Assembly (NCBI GenBank): GCA_000787465.1
Contig: JSYX01000265.1
Coordinates: 1-42,152 of the forward strand
Source of the DNA: Thermomucor indicae-seudaticae
Lineage: Eukaryota; Mucoromycota; Mucoromycetes; Mucorales; Lichtheimiaceae
Direction: 5' to 3'
Length of the DNA stretch: 42,152 nucleotides
Shown here: one piece after another, positions 1 through 16,116 of the stretch
Numbering within the stretch: position 1 is the stretch's first letter
Layout: each line of letters starts with the position of its first letter
The notes under the pieces: generated by a model
What the model saw: only the letters and a program-made list of their open reading frames with translations
What the model was told of the DNA's origin: nothing
Database searches by the model: none
Made by a program: the position numbers and the translations under genes

Positions 1-1791
1 CAAGATCAACAGCCGGCATTACGATCGCAATCAGCGATCGTGGTACGCGGCCATCACGAGGCACAGGCAAGCTGCCGAGTGGGGCATGCAAAGCCTGCAA
101 GCTGCTTTCGCAAGGCCAAGACTGCCTCTTACAAGCAACCACATCGATCGCAAAAGGATCTTGAAAGTAATTTGGCATCTACACAACTTCAGAACGAACA
201 CGGTCGGTCTAAACCAAATACGCAACGTTTATTACTATCAATGGCTACAGAATCACCGAGAGCATGAATAAAATATTCAATTACTGGAAAACAGTTTTGG
301 AAGTCATCCAGTAACCCAAGAGTGACATATTAATAAAAAATATTCCTAAGACGTGCATCGACCACTTTTCTTAAAGCTTCATTGTTGTAAAGTGAACGTG
401 CAAGCTCCAAAATGCGATCGCGCTGCCATGCTGGCAAACGAAATGTGCGTCGTCATGAACGTACGCGCATCTTTAAAGAACCATAGCTTCTTCGTGAGAC
501 GAGTAACAGCCCTCAACTCCCGCAGGCTTCTTACGTAGGCCTCTGGCACTGGGGAACGGACGGCACAGAATGCCGTTATATTCTAAAATCAGAAATAAAC
601 GGCTGAGGATTCCACATGGGTTGAAGAAGAAACAGAACGACTGCACAGCGTAATTTTGCTGTTTAAACCCCGATTTCTTCTCTGTTTTTTGGACCCTTCG
701 TTTTCCCTACTATATGAAGTCTGCTATAAACTATTTGAAACGCTTCAAGAGCTTTGATATAATAAAGAACATATGCTAAAGTTTATGTTGTCAAAATTTC
801 AGGGTGGTTTGTTAAGGCAAAAATCAAGAAAATTGAGATTAAAAAAGAGGAGCATAGGTTTGGCCAGAGCTCTATATGTGTATATGCACATATAAAGACT
901 GCAGTTTTGCCGGTGGTAAGCAGAGGGTATCCGGGATCCTGCGTTGGTCAGTACTCGGAGCGCTTCCGTTTCTAGGTTTGATGCCTCATTTCTTTCCATA
1001 CAAACATTAGGGTGGGACAGTTGATGACTGCAAACGTGATAAGCCCTGATTTGCTCGAAATATATAGAGAGAAACGATGATTGAACGGGGAGCAATATAA
1101 CTCATAAGGACATCCCGAGCTTTGATAGAAGATAAAGCGAAAAAATCTGCGCCGCGATCATTTTTTAGTTCATGCGAAATCTTCTAAGCGAGAGATTTAC
1201 ACCCTCGTATTACGGGAACTCACACTCTCTTGAAGCAATAAGCGCCTGTACCAATATTCATTTGCGTAGGCTTCCAAATACGGATTTTCACTGGCAATAT
1301 CCGAACTCATACGAATGCGACGAACACAGTTGGCGAACGAATATGAATATGGCTGTTAATATTCGAACAAGTACGAATAACACCAATATTTCTTAGCGAA
1401 GATTCCTAGCCAAGAGCGGGAACGCGTAGGAAGATGGTTACATACAATGCCATTGTCGACCCTAGCGAACATTTCGTTGATTCAACGGGCAGACCGAATG
1501 AGTTGCACCCAAATGCGAACTGGAACCACATCTACATGTGCGAGAAGTTTCGGTTTGCCACGGATGTGAAGTCTCAGTTAGATTTTCTTTCCTTTGCACG
1601 TGCCTTGAGCGATGAGCGATGCACTTCAGATCGCCAACGATCCGAGAACGATCTCTGAGCCGAAGTGTACGAATCAGGTTATTTAAGAGGGACAAAACTG
1701 AAGACTAGTCATTGCTTAAACGTTCAAGAAGAAACGAAGATTAAAATTGGGTGCTTTTAGCATAAGGACCATTGGGCTTTCAATGCAGGAT
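1..1791. other. Gene-poor left flank
   Basis: I see no convincing gene here. The open frames are short, lack recognisable domains and overlap on both strands. The one structured piece is a diverged repeat copy at about 1488-1682 that has a relative near 19349. Part of 1250-1400 is rich in AATATTCG-like words, which form small imperfect inverted repeats. The end of this block is the 3' flank of CTR9. No exons carrying the missing charged tail of CTR9 were recognised. Confidence 0.6.
1488..1682 (+). repeat. Dispersed repeat, copy 1 (decayed, coding-like)
   Basis: This stretch aligns by eye with 19349-19524. Shared blocks include AAATGC-GACTGGAACC, ATGTGAAGTC-CAGTTAG, AGCGATGAGC and TCGCCAACGAT--GAGAAC. 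An open frame starting at 1434 runs through it. Its peptide keeps the words NANWN and VKSQL, matching NADWN and VKSQL in copy 2. A 21-base length difference between those words keeps the frame, which hints that the family was once coding. A later 7-base difference breaks the frame. The family is not identified; it could be a transposon remnant or an old duplicated gene piece. Confidence 0.6.
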
Positions 1792-4700
1792 TTATTCGGA
1801 TCTTGGTATCTTTGAGCTCTCCGATATAGGTTCTTGGTCATCCTCTCTCTCGCGCTTCCTACTGCTAGTTTGACTTTCTTCTTCGTATTCCATTTGATCT
1901 CGTAATTTACGTTCCAATTGCGTCTTCAGCGTCTCACCGTATCTCTCTCGCTGCTCGGTCACTTTACGATCATAAAGAACAAAGACATTGGCCGGTACGT
2001 TGATCAAGTATCGGAACGTGCGTTGACTGGATTCAAGTAGCACAATGGCTTCCCGCAACTGTTTGGATGTCCGCTCACGAGGTTCCTTGTCCAGTAATAA
2101 CTGACAGTAAGATTGCTGAACCAAAGCGATGTTGTGTAATATCGATTTGTCTCCAGGACTCAAGTTCAAGGCCTTTTCCGTAGTTTTTAACGCTTCGAAC
2201 ATCTCTTTTGGGCTCTTCTCCGCTTTGGCCAGTAGATATTGCGCTCGTGCAAGACATAAAACCAAGTTAGCGTCTATCTCGTCGTAGAACTTTTTTAATG
2301 CATTGTTGTACTAGCATTTCGTGCTATGAGTTACCGATGCCTAATCATCGATTTTATAATTAAGCCTTACCATAACGACAGCGTCTGCATAGTGCTTTGT
2401 CTCAACTAAAAAGTGTGCAAGATTAACCCATATTGATGGGAATGTCGACGTTGCTTCTCGAACACGCTGGAATAAGTCACGAGCGAAGTCCAAATGTCCG
2501 TTTTCTGCCATCACGATGGCAAGACCGTTTGCAGCGTATATATTCGTCGGTTCACGTTTGAGAGCTTGTGTAAAGAAGCTCACAGCCAGCTTGTAAGATT
2601 CCAGCCTCTACCAGTTCAAGCATTAAATCGACTGGTCCAGTCCATGTTTTACCCTTCCGATTATCATACCTGTTGTCGTGATTTCTCGCTTTTCATTTCT
2701 CTGGCATTTGCCGCGTGGAAATTGCCCAGTGCAACATGTGCATATATATCATTTCTGTCACAATCCTTCAGGACTTTTTCATATGCTCGTCTACACATTC
2801 GTTCATTGTTGGGAGCCTCCGCTTGGCCAATCATGATCCAAGCGTCCGGATTCTTTTGCTCGTGGTCAAACACCTCCTTGTAATGTTCAATCGCTTCTGA
2901 CGCATGTCCCGACTCAAGTTCAATAGCTCCAAGACGCAGAAAAGCTACAACCATTACTACGATTAGACGAACAATACGATGCTAGATCGCGACGCAGTGT
3001 TACCTTCATAGTATGATGGGTATTCTTCAGTCAGACGCTTGTAAATCGCCTGTGCTTTATCAGTTTCACACTTTTGCTCATAAAGGCGTCCCAGGTTGTA
3101 CGACATGGTCAACTGTAGATCCGGTTCCGAGTCCTCTGAATGCTTTTCTTTTACCCGCCGCTCCCATTCCTGAATACCGATGCTGTAGAATTCTTCGGCC
3201 TTGTCGTTATTCCCTATCACATGATGCATCACCCCAATGTTGTTTGCCACTTCAGCCTTGATTTCTGCACATGTTTTGCGTATATTCTCATCACTTGGAC
3301 TTCCATTGATGGTCTCGTAGAATTTCTCGTAATCTATATAATTTTCATATTAACAACTGCTGTTTAGCCCACTGTAGATGAACGAGCAGCACTTACGTTT
3401 TAAAGCTGTTGCATGATCATTTTCTTCATGCAAACGTGCCATTTCAATGTCAAAAAATGGATCGCTCTTGCTAATGTCTTCGTTGATTTTGAGGATCTCA
3501 TTGAATGTTGACAAAGCTTGTGTCTCTTTGCCAGTCATCCAGTAAAGTGTTCCAAGCATCTATGCCAGATTGAAAGCATATCAGAAGGAAGACGACATCT
3601 CTGTTAAGATAATGCTTAAGCGCCTCATCTTACCTTCAGTATTTCAATGTTTTTTGGTGAAGACGTATTCAATTTTTCTAGTAGCTGCACAGCAGCATCG
3701 AGATTTCCTGTCATTATTTTCGTCTCTTCAGCGATACTCCCAGCAATGCATATCCCGTTCAGCGACATGTACCTTTCTTTGTATGTAATTGTGCAATACC
3801 AAATTGGGCCAATCTGTGATCTGGATTAAGCTCGATACATTGTTTGTAATAGTTGAATGCGTCATCGTATGATCCCTAAGATTGTCCTTCCATCAACCAA
3901 GGCGGACAATATTTTATGCCTTTTCCTCGTCACATACCTTTTGATGATATGCTCTTGCAATTTGATAAAATGATTCGGCTTTAATTACACTATTTGTTGC
4001 ATTATCAGAAGCCTTTAATGCCATCGCTGTAGCCTAAGACGGATAACTGTCAGACAAGATATCACTTGCCTTGATGTAATATTACAGTACCTTGTCGAGG
4101 TCGTCTATCATGAAGAAATGGCTGGCAAGCATGTTCAAGGTTACTGGATGTTTATCATTTTGTTCATACGCATCCTTCATGTGTTTTAGACCATGTTGGA
4201 TGCTCTTTTCTCTCTTGGCGACATCCAATTGTGTATCTTTGGCTTCGTTCAGCTCAATGATCGCAAGCAGGATGGTCGCTAATTTGGAGCACGGTTCATT
4301 CTATATGTTGTTTGTTGATCGATTAACATGGTCTGCTGGTATATAGAGCGGGCAAATAGATAACATTTTTACCATGCGGACACATCGGTTGAGCGCAGCT
4401 CTAGCAAGGTCATTCTTCCCAAGTTGTGCATAGCATTGGCCTATTCCATAGCGAATTTCGCCAACTGTCATCTTTCCCTGCGAGTAGACTAGTGCTGACT
4501 GGTACGTATACAATGCTTCTTTGTACTGTTTTCGAAGATACTGAACTTTGGCTTTGCCGATCAACGCCGCGACGCAGTCAGGACGTTTGGCTAAGATCGT
4601 TTCAAATGCCTGCAATCCTTCATTGGCGTCTCCTCGCATCAGGTGCAGGTTGGCTTTCACGAGTAAGGTGTGCTCGTATTGACTATGTATGCGATCGGCT

Positions 4701-5222
4701 TCATTAACAAACTTTGCTACTTCGTCCAGGCGTGCTATTCTTTCGGGTGTGGTTGGTGCCATTTTCGCACGCCGTAAATAGAGTGTTGCCATTAATGTGA
4801 GCAAAGGGAGTTTTTGCCGTGGTTGGGTGTGTGGCGACTGGCTAGCTGATTGCGGAATAGAGGGAGTGAATAACTTAGGCAGTAACAGAGCCATCAAAGG
4901 CAAACCCGCTTACCGATTGTAAGACATGCTTCAATGACGGCAATGCTTTGTTCAATCATCCCTTGACGATAGTACTCAACCTAAGACGAAGGCATTACTA
5001 TACCATAAAGGGTCATGTTGTGTGGTGATCAAAGAAAAACCGCATTACAGCCAGCAGGTGGTAGTACTCGAAAGTAACAGACTCTTGCCGGAAAATGTCT
5101 GTCAGTTCTTTGGGATCCGTGGGCAGATCGTCGCACGTCACTTCCAAGACTTGTTCTTGCTGAAGAGGCACTTCGATCGTACGCGTCATTGTGGTATATG
5201 CCGTGTTGTAGTGAGTTGCCAT
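1792..5222 (-). CDS. CTR9: RNA polymerase-associated protein CTR9 (Paf1 complex, TPR protein)
   Basis: CTR9 is the TPR scaffold of the nuclear Paf1 complex, which travels with RNA polymerase II and supports elongation and histone modification. The start is ATG at 5222 (MATHYNTAYTTM). About a dozen exons are joined by short GT-AG introns, for example LLA to VEYYRQGM near 5050. The exons give an almost continuous TPR array with strong CTR9 signatures: YEHTLLVKANLHLMRGD, CYAQLGKNDLARAALNRC, NIYAANGLAIVMAENGHLDF and REATSTFPSIWVNLAHF. The protein ends in a charged, helical stretch (QLERKLRDQMEYEEE) and KREREDDQEP. It is estimated at about 900 residues, shorter than the usual 1,000-1,170, because the long acidic/lysine-rich C-terminal tail is missing. 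It is divergent from PRP16. The family call is secure; individual exon edges were checked only in part. Confidence 0.9.
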
Positions 5223-5329
5223 TATCAGCTGCGGAAGGCAAGAGAGGAGGGAGTAAATTTTGGTCGGCGCATAAATTTGAATCTTATGTGCTGGGATTCG
5301 TCCTTCCGCAGAAACGTTATACCAGAAGC

Positions 5330-9954
<4,625 letters not shown>

Positions 9955-11892
9955 CTGTATTATAGTAGCATTTCTCTAACTAATAATGAAAAGCGTTATT
10001 ATTTTGGAGCTCCTGTGACATCTTCAAGACCTTCCTGTTTGGCTATGGACATGCTTTGTTTTGAATGCTTGCGCAGTGCTCATCAAAAAACGGTTCGATC
10101 GCATGCAAACTCGAAAGTTCACGACCCTTTGTTTACATGGACGGGTACACTTATTTGAGGTTCGCTCTATGTTGATCTTTTACTCGCAGGCTCTCGTATG
10201 ATGCAATGAGTGGTACATACGTTATATACTCTGTGATAGTTCTACTAGTCATACCAATAGGAGAACGTCTGATCTACTCATCCTTGCTAAACGTCCTGAT
10301 GGTCTCTTGTAATGAGGCTTTGGCGTGTGCTGTCTGGCTTTGGATGAAATTCTTGTCAAGGATACCATGAGCATACTCTGTCCGAAGCGCTTGAGTTCGT
10401 ACTATACCAATCTTGCGCCACGACGAGGGGACATGCGTGTGATAGCAAGTTTTCCCTTGTGCTCAAATTTGGGTTAATCTTGCTCGTCAACCGTTACTCT
10501 CCCATTTTCGAAACCTAGGACTTGATACTTTCTTATCGTGACAAATGTCCGTATGTAGTTGTTTGATTATTGTTACACTGTTACTGCCCTCTCTCCAAGG
10601 GGGGAAAGCCCGCGTGATTCGTTGTTACAGTTGCAACTCACTGTTGAACACGTGCCACAAAAGACTGATGTTGCTGAAATGATCCGCTTATGATACGTAC
10701 GGTCGCAGTATAATGGTCGCTGCAGTGTCCGCGCGATCACGGTTACAAAGAAAAAAACCAATCCATCGATCCGGTGCTTATGCCAGTTTTCCGCTGTCCT
10801 ACATACCATAGTGATTCATTCATAAGGTGAGGCCCCCCCTATGTGTTCAAAAAGCCAGTGAATTGGACCAGGTATCGTCACTAAATTGAGAAAAGGCTCG
10901 TACCAGCCTGGCCAAGCCTGCATGCACAGGCTGTCCCTGCTCAAGCGTCTCGCAGGGCTCGTCATCTTTTGTGCCTTGCAACATGCAGCATTTTTTTCAG
11001 ATGAATTAGGGGGGAAGGGCGCGCCGAAATTTTTGACAGCACACGCCAAAAAATTGATGGCTGGATGCATTATCCATCAACGATATGCTCGCTGAACAGC
11101 TGTTGTATGCGTTGCTTGTTTGATGAGCTCGTCTGATCATGATGATTATCTTGACGAAGCTTTTTTTCTATTTCAGAACACGGACAGTCTAGATGGCTAT
11201 GAAGCGGGGGCGTTGAGTCCACTTGTCACTTTTATGATATGAAGGAGCGGCATCGGCCAAAAAGCAATAACCAGGAACGGCGAAAGTGACAACAGTCCCG
11301 TTTTCCTTGTCCATATCGTCCAGCTTGCGTAGTAATAAAATCTACTATGACCAAGAGAAACTTTCAAAAAGTTTCTTGCCGCATTAAATGATACGTCGAT
11401 GCAAAAAGTACAAGATACTTGAGCTATCATTCACACCTCGTGAGCCAAACTGGATAATCTACAGATGTTGGATGAAACATTGTGCTCTCCTGGGTACACC
11501 GAACACGCAACAGACATTCGTCATTTGGAGCCTACTCGTAGCAAGAACGATGCAAGTACCCTCTATCAAAAGTTGGTGGGTACTCTACCATTTAACGATA
11601 TGGCTGTCAAAATTTGACAGTATCCAAAGAAGCATTGAGTGCGGGAGAAATGTATTCATCAGTAAAGAGGTAAATTGTCTGGATATCTAGAACTCTCATT
11701 TTTTCCGTGTCAAGACTAAGTATTCGCGAGACAAGAGACGAACCTTGTTCTCACAGAAGCTACAGCAGCATGTCGTTTCATCTTTTGAGTGTACAAGGTG
11801 TAGTCTACCCGTCCACTGTAAGTGATGCTTCATGTGGCAGGCAATTTAGGCACTGACTCCATGGATCAATGAGGGAAAGAACTGGTTTAATA

Positions 11893-11930
11893 TCGGGTGG
11901 AAACGGGTTCTCATAAAGCTCTTTGACCCA
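11893..11930 (+). repeat. Imperfect direct repeat, left unit
   Basis: The unit begins TCGGGTGGAAACGGGTTCTC and continues with ATAAAGCTCTTT. It matches 12082-12118 (TCGGGTGAAACAGGTTCTCG, then ATAAGGCTTTT) with a few mismatches and small indels. The DNA between the two units repeatedly contains TTTTCACC and TTCACC words. Confidence 0.5.
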
Positions 11931-12081
11931 GTTTTCACCTTCACCCTGAATTCCACCCTATTTTCACCTTTCAACAGAAAGCAAGCATATTTCACCTACA
12001 CTTGTCTCATTCCATAATATTATCTGGACTTCACTGGAGAAATTTTCGCCGAAAATTAACACTATCCACAGTGGATGACTT

Positions 12082-12118
12082 TCGGGTGAAACAGGTTCTC
12101 GATAAGGCTTTTCACTCA
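12082..12118 (+). repeat. Imperfect direct repeat, right unit
   Basis: This is the second copy of the unit at 11893-11930, about 190 bp downstream in the same orientation. The function is unknown. Confidence 0.5.
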
Positions 12119-12480
12119 TTTTTCATCCAGAACCGGTTTGCACCCCGCGATACTTTTCTACAGTGGTATATCACGTTGTAGTGCACTATTTACCCTCGTA
12201 CGTATGCAACACCCTGTAGTGAACATCTTTTTCGCTGGTCATACAGATTATTCGGCGCACTTTATCTTTCACGCAAACAACTGGCTACATCTTTTGTCCG
12301 CATTTTCCTTGAAGAAGTCCAAGCATGATCGGGCACTTTTGGTCCAGCAGCTTAGAGGGCGCAAGCAAGCGAAAAGCAGTTCGGAGATTAAAAAGCGGCT
12401 TGCCGTAATCACCTGCAAAACGCAGGTTTTTGAACTCGCGTTTGTGATTAAAGAGTGTTTTACCTTATTCCTGCGATCCA

Positions 12481-15400
12481 ATGGAAGGGCGACCGAAGCG
12501 CCAGACAGCAACAGACAAGGACTATAGAGAACGCAAACGTATACGGAAAGAACGGGAGGTCAGCCAGCATGCGCTCATGCCACCCCGCCGCAAAAGTGCT
12601 ATTCTATTAATCACGATCACACCCCGAATGGATAGGCATCAAGCGTGGCGGAAAGTCCTAATGGGGCCGACTTGGTTACAATTCGGGCACAATGTCGACA
12701 ACTCTACAAAGAAATTAAGGAGCTTCGAGATCCAGAAGAGTAAAAGAACCCCCCCAAACATGCCGCTTTCCCGACGTGTTCAATTGACCATGTCCTTTTC
12801 TGAATATAGTGAATCTCGCCTCGTGAGTACCTTGTTTGCTCAATTGCCGTCAAGACGGCAATACCCGGACTATTACGAAATTATAAAACAACCTATTGCA
12901 CTCTCCACAATCAAGGTTTTTCTTTACCTCTCTCTCTGTCTATATCCGGAATCGGGCGTCTTATGCTTAATGCGTTTTTTTGTCGTTAGACCAAGATCGA
13001 TCAGCAAGAATATAGCTCGTTGGCACAGCTCAAGGCGGATATTGAACTGATGGTCAGCAACGCCAAAAAGTACAATATCAAGGACTCTGAAGTATATCAA
13101 GATGCGGTCAGGATTCAGGTACAGCTTTTTCACTTTTTGACAGGCCGCGACACTTTTTTTTTAACCTTCGGAACCATAGAAACTTGCGCGCTCTTGGCAA
13201 CCCAAAGCAGAATCAACGAATTCTACTCCTAGTAGTAGCAGTAGTAGCAGCAAGGATGAGGAAGGGAAGCAGCAACAACAACAACAACAACAACAACAAC
13301 AGCAAGAACAACAAAGGACGGTATTAAAATTGCCTGTGGGTGCATTTGGGAACCGGACCACGGAAACCAAGGTCAAGGCTGTGCGGTTAAAGGCTGTAGA
13401 CAAACAGAGTGCGAAAAAGGGTAGGCTATCCGTCCTTTATGCTAGAGAAAGAAAAAGAGAGCAGTATTCACACGAATGCGGTGAGGAACAGGTCAAGCAA
13501 TGGCTGAATTGATGGCAGCGATTGAAAAGTCGCAGTCCAAACGCGTTCAGGAGATATTGGAAGAAAACCCGTCGTTGGATGTCAATGAACTTGTGGAAGT
13601 TGAAATGTTCAATGATAAATTCAAGTGGGCTCCGTTGCATGCAGCGGCGTATTATGGCGATGTCAAGATATGCCAGGCTTTGATCCAGCGTGGTGCAGAC
13701 GTGGAATTGAACGATACTTGGTACCATGCGACACCGGTTGGATGGGCGGCGTTTGGAGGTAATCGCTTTTTCATACCATCCTACGACGCATGCTTACGTC
13801 CTTTTTGCTGCAGATAAGGATAAAGTGGTTCGGTTCTTGGTAGAGAATCATAATGTCAATATCCACGCCAAGAACATCCACGGTCAAGTGCCCTTTGATC
13901 TGGTGACGGACAAGGAAGACAAGCGCTGGGTGGGTTTATTAAAAGGCCCATTCCCTCCGGTATTGACGCAGGTTGCCTTATACGTTGAGCAGCATCCTAA
14001 TACTGTCTTACTAGGCTAAACCTCGACCAGCTCCTTCTGAGAAACGACCATCGGAATCGCAGGAGAGTCCGCCAAGTCAGATGGCTAACCAGCCAGGTCA
14101 AGCGCCTAAAAAGAGGCGCGGACGACCGCCCAAGGCCGAGAAAGAAAGCATGGAAGCACAAACACGGCCCGTGGAAGAGGTCAGTTTGGCAGAATTTGAT
14201 CCTGTCGCCTATATGAAAGAATTGTTCCATAACGTGCGAACACACACAGACAACGCGTAAGTACTCGGAGGAGATCGTATGTCTGTACCATATTCTTACA
14301 GATACATACATATGTAGTGGCCGTCTTTACTCTGAGATCTTTGAGGAACTGCCTGACAGAAAAGAATATCCCGACTACTACAACGTCATTAAAAATCCGC
14401 GATCACTCAAGATGATTGAGGTAGGAGGACAGTAAGAGGCTGCGTATTGAACGCGTCTATAAAACCTGTTTCTGTGACAGGACAACATGAAAAATCGACG
14501 ATACCCTACTCTTGCAGATTGGTTTAGAGACATCAAATTGGTTTTTGAAAATGCTATGGTATATAACGAGCCCGGTTCACGCGTGTTTCGTGATGCCAAG
14601 CTTCTTATGGTACAGTTCTACACACCTCTTGTACACGACAACAAGGACGAGCTAACTTGAGTTCTTGGTACACAAGCGTTTGTTGAATCGACTCAAGGAC
14701 AGAATATTGGCTCGCGAAGGGGTGCCAATAAGCCAAGAACCGGACGTGCTCAAGCTCTCCTTAGCTGACCGGCCGTATGAGACCGATGACAAGAAACGTC
14801 CAAAGAGGTCGAGCAACAAAGCGAAAGCTCACGGAGACGAGTCACGGACTGGCGGTACGACAGATATCATGGGTGCATCGCAAGCTCGACGGCCAGCGGG
14901 TATTAATATGGCGATTGATCCATCAGTTGCTGCAGCTGCTGCACATGCACAACTTGCGTCTATGAGACAACCCTATCCTGGAACGGAAGTATTATTATCC
15001 TTCCAAGATGGCATAGCGAACGAAACTGGGCTTCCGATTGCCAACACTCAGTTAACAAAAGCGAGTTCTGCATTCTATGAATTTTTCAAGGCTGATTCAA
15101 GGGAGTGTAAGTGGTTTCTTTTCCCAATTTGAAAGTTAGATTTAGCTCTAATGTAAGTGGGATGAGGATAGTGCGTCCATTAACTGCGATATCGCTTGCT
15201 TCACCGGATGCAAAGTTTTCAATGACACTGGACGGCAGAATGATTGGTCACAGTGTATCGGTGGCGAGTGACATTGAGAAGATAAAGATCAAACCGATAC
15301 TTGAAGACATATTACGCTCCGAGTGTCAAAGGATATCCATTGCGGTTTTGCAGAACAATGGCAAGTTGGCGCCGAGTGAGGGATCTGCGGATGATCCGTC

Positions 15401-15545
15401 TTGTTGGACAAGCACGCCATTAATGAAGGGTTTGAACACGGTCAAGATTACTGTGACGGCCAATGTCACCAAGTCGGAATCGGCTGGGGCCATGCCTGAA
15501 TACAAGACCCAGGTTTATGTGATATTTATTAATCAGATTTGGTAG
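12481..15545 (+). CDS. Two-bromodomain, ankyrin, AT-hook chromatin-remodelling subunit (RSC4-like)
   Basis: This is a nuclear acetyl-lysine reader, probably a subunit of a SWI/SNF- or RSC-type remodeller. The start is ATG at 12481 (MEGRPKRQTATDKDYRERK). Exons checked: 12481-12558, 12636-12739, 12810-12915 and 12990-13118, which together build bromodomain 1 (CRQLYKEIKELRDPED, LPSRRQYPDYYEIIKQP, NAKKYNIKDSEVYQDA). A serine tract and a polyglutamine tract at about 13230-13310 follow. Next come ankyrin-like repeats (KWAPLHAAAYYGDVKICQAL; VGWAAFGG; FLVENHNVNIHAKNIHGQVP), an AT-hook (KKRGRPPK) and bromodomain 2 (LPDRKEYPDYYNVIKNPRSL, VFENAMVYNEPGSRVFRDA). The C-terminal domain is beta-rich and runs from LRPLTAISLASPDAKFS to the stop at 15545. 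An AATAAA lies at 15556-15561. The estimate is about 790 residues. Tandem bromodomains point to Rsc4. The exact orthologue is inferred, and another bromodomain subunit is possible. Confidence 0.8.
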
Positions 15546-15572
15546 TAATAATAATAATAAACAGACAAGTTT

Positions 15573-15992
15573 TTATTTTTCGAAAGGATGAACGGGTACA
15601 TCCATTTCTCTCGGTGGTGTGACTTCCGTGCCTGCACTGATAGGCCAGTAGTAACCAGACGATTCTGCGGTCTGACTACTGCTGTGTATCGTATTATGAA
15701 TCAAGCGATGAATTTGTCCGCTGGCAACGCTATGCCGCTTGGGGCGCATGCATTGGCAACGATTATAATCATTCGAGGTCGGAGAACCTCCTGTCATGAA
15801 GATGTCGGTAGAGCATCTCTCCAGGCGTGCACCTGTAGGTTGACGGATGCGAAAAGGGTATGGATAGACAGGAACTTGCGGTGGAGGAAGATATTCACGG
15901 ACGACGGTTGGTAAAGGGAGATAGAGATCCTGGGTGACCCTTGGGCATTCAGCGACTGGGATATGAGAATAATACAAGCCTTTTCGATTCAT
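15573..15992 (-). CDS. Hypothetical proline/tyrosine-rich protein
   Basis: Single-exon ORF of 139 residues with a true ATG at 15992 (MNRKGLYYSHIPVAE). No family is recognised. The middle is rich in Pro, Tyr and Val (VREYLPPPQVPVYPYPFRIR), and there are no obvious membrane segments. It lies convergent to the bromodomain gene, with only 27 bp between the two stop codons, and 124 bp upstream of the divergent PPR gene. An AATAAA word on the minus strand overlaps its stop codon. The neat fit between two genes and the unusual composition favour a real gene, but there is no homology support. Confidence 0.4.
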   Translation of the reverse strand: MNRKGLYYSHIPVAECPRVTQDLYLPLPTVVREYLPPPQVPVYPYPFRIRQPTGARLERCSTDIFMTGGSPTSNDYNRCQCMRPKRHSVASGQIHRLIHNTIHSSSQTAESSGYYWPISAGTEVTPPREMDVPVHPFEK

Positions 15993-16116
15993 GATTGAAG
16001 GAAAAGGTGTTGGCAGGGAAAACCCTGATCCCTAATTTGTGTGAGTTGGGTCGGACCCATGCGCTTCGATCCATCTTCCCAAATTTAGGAGGCACAAGAA
16101 TTTTCAGGACAGACAA

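Larger units (their letters stand above)
9955..12480. other. Gene-poor region between PRP16 and the bromodomain gene
   Basis: About 2.5 kb without a confident gene. It holds an open stretch at 11444-11617 (+) with plausible amino-acid composition (KLDNLQMLDETLCSPGYTEH) but no start or recognised family. It also holds an imperfect direct repeat at 11893-11930 and 12082-12118. No tRNA or rRNA was seen. The right end presumably contains the promoter of the bromodomain gene, though I see no clear TATA box next to 12481. Confidence 0.5.

Noticed and set aside
10080..10100. GGTTCGATC word resembling a tRNA B box
   Set aside because: No matching A box, acceptor stem or anticodon arm at the right distance.
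11388..11690. Plus-strand ORF of 100 codons
   Set aside because: Cys/Trp-rich composition without a domain. A neighbouring frame (11444-11617) looks more protein-like.
12481..13050. Continuous 189-codon ORF at the start of the bromodomain gene
   Set aside because: Read without splicing it loses the helix CRQLYKEIKELRDPE of bromodomain 1. Three introns restore the domain, so only parts of this ORF are real.
13269..13312. CAA/CAG repeat as a regulatory microsatellite
   Set aside because: It lies in frame in the bromodomain gene and encodes a polyglutamine tract, so it is annotated with that gene.
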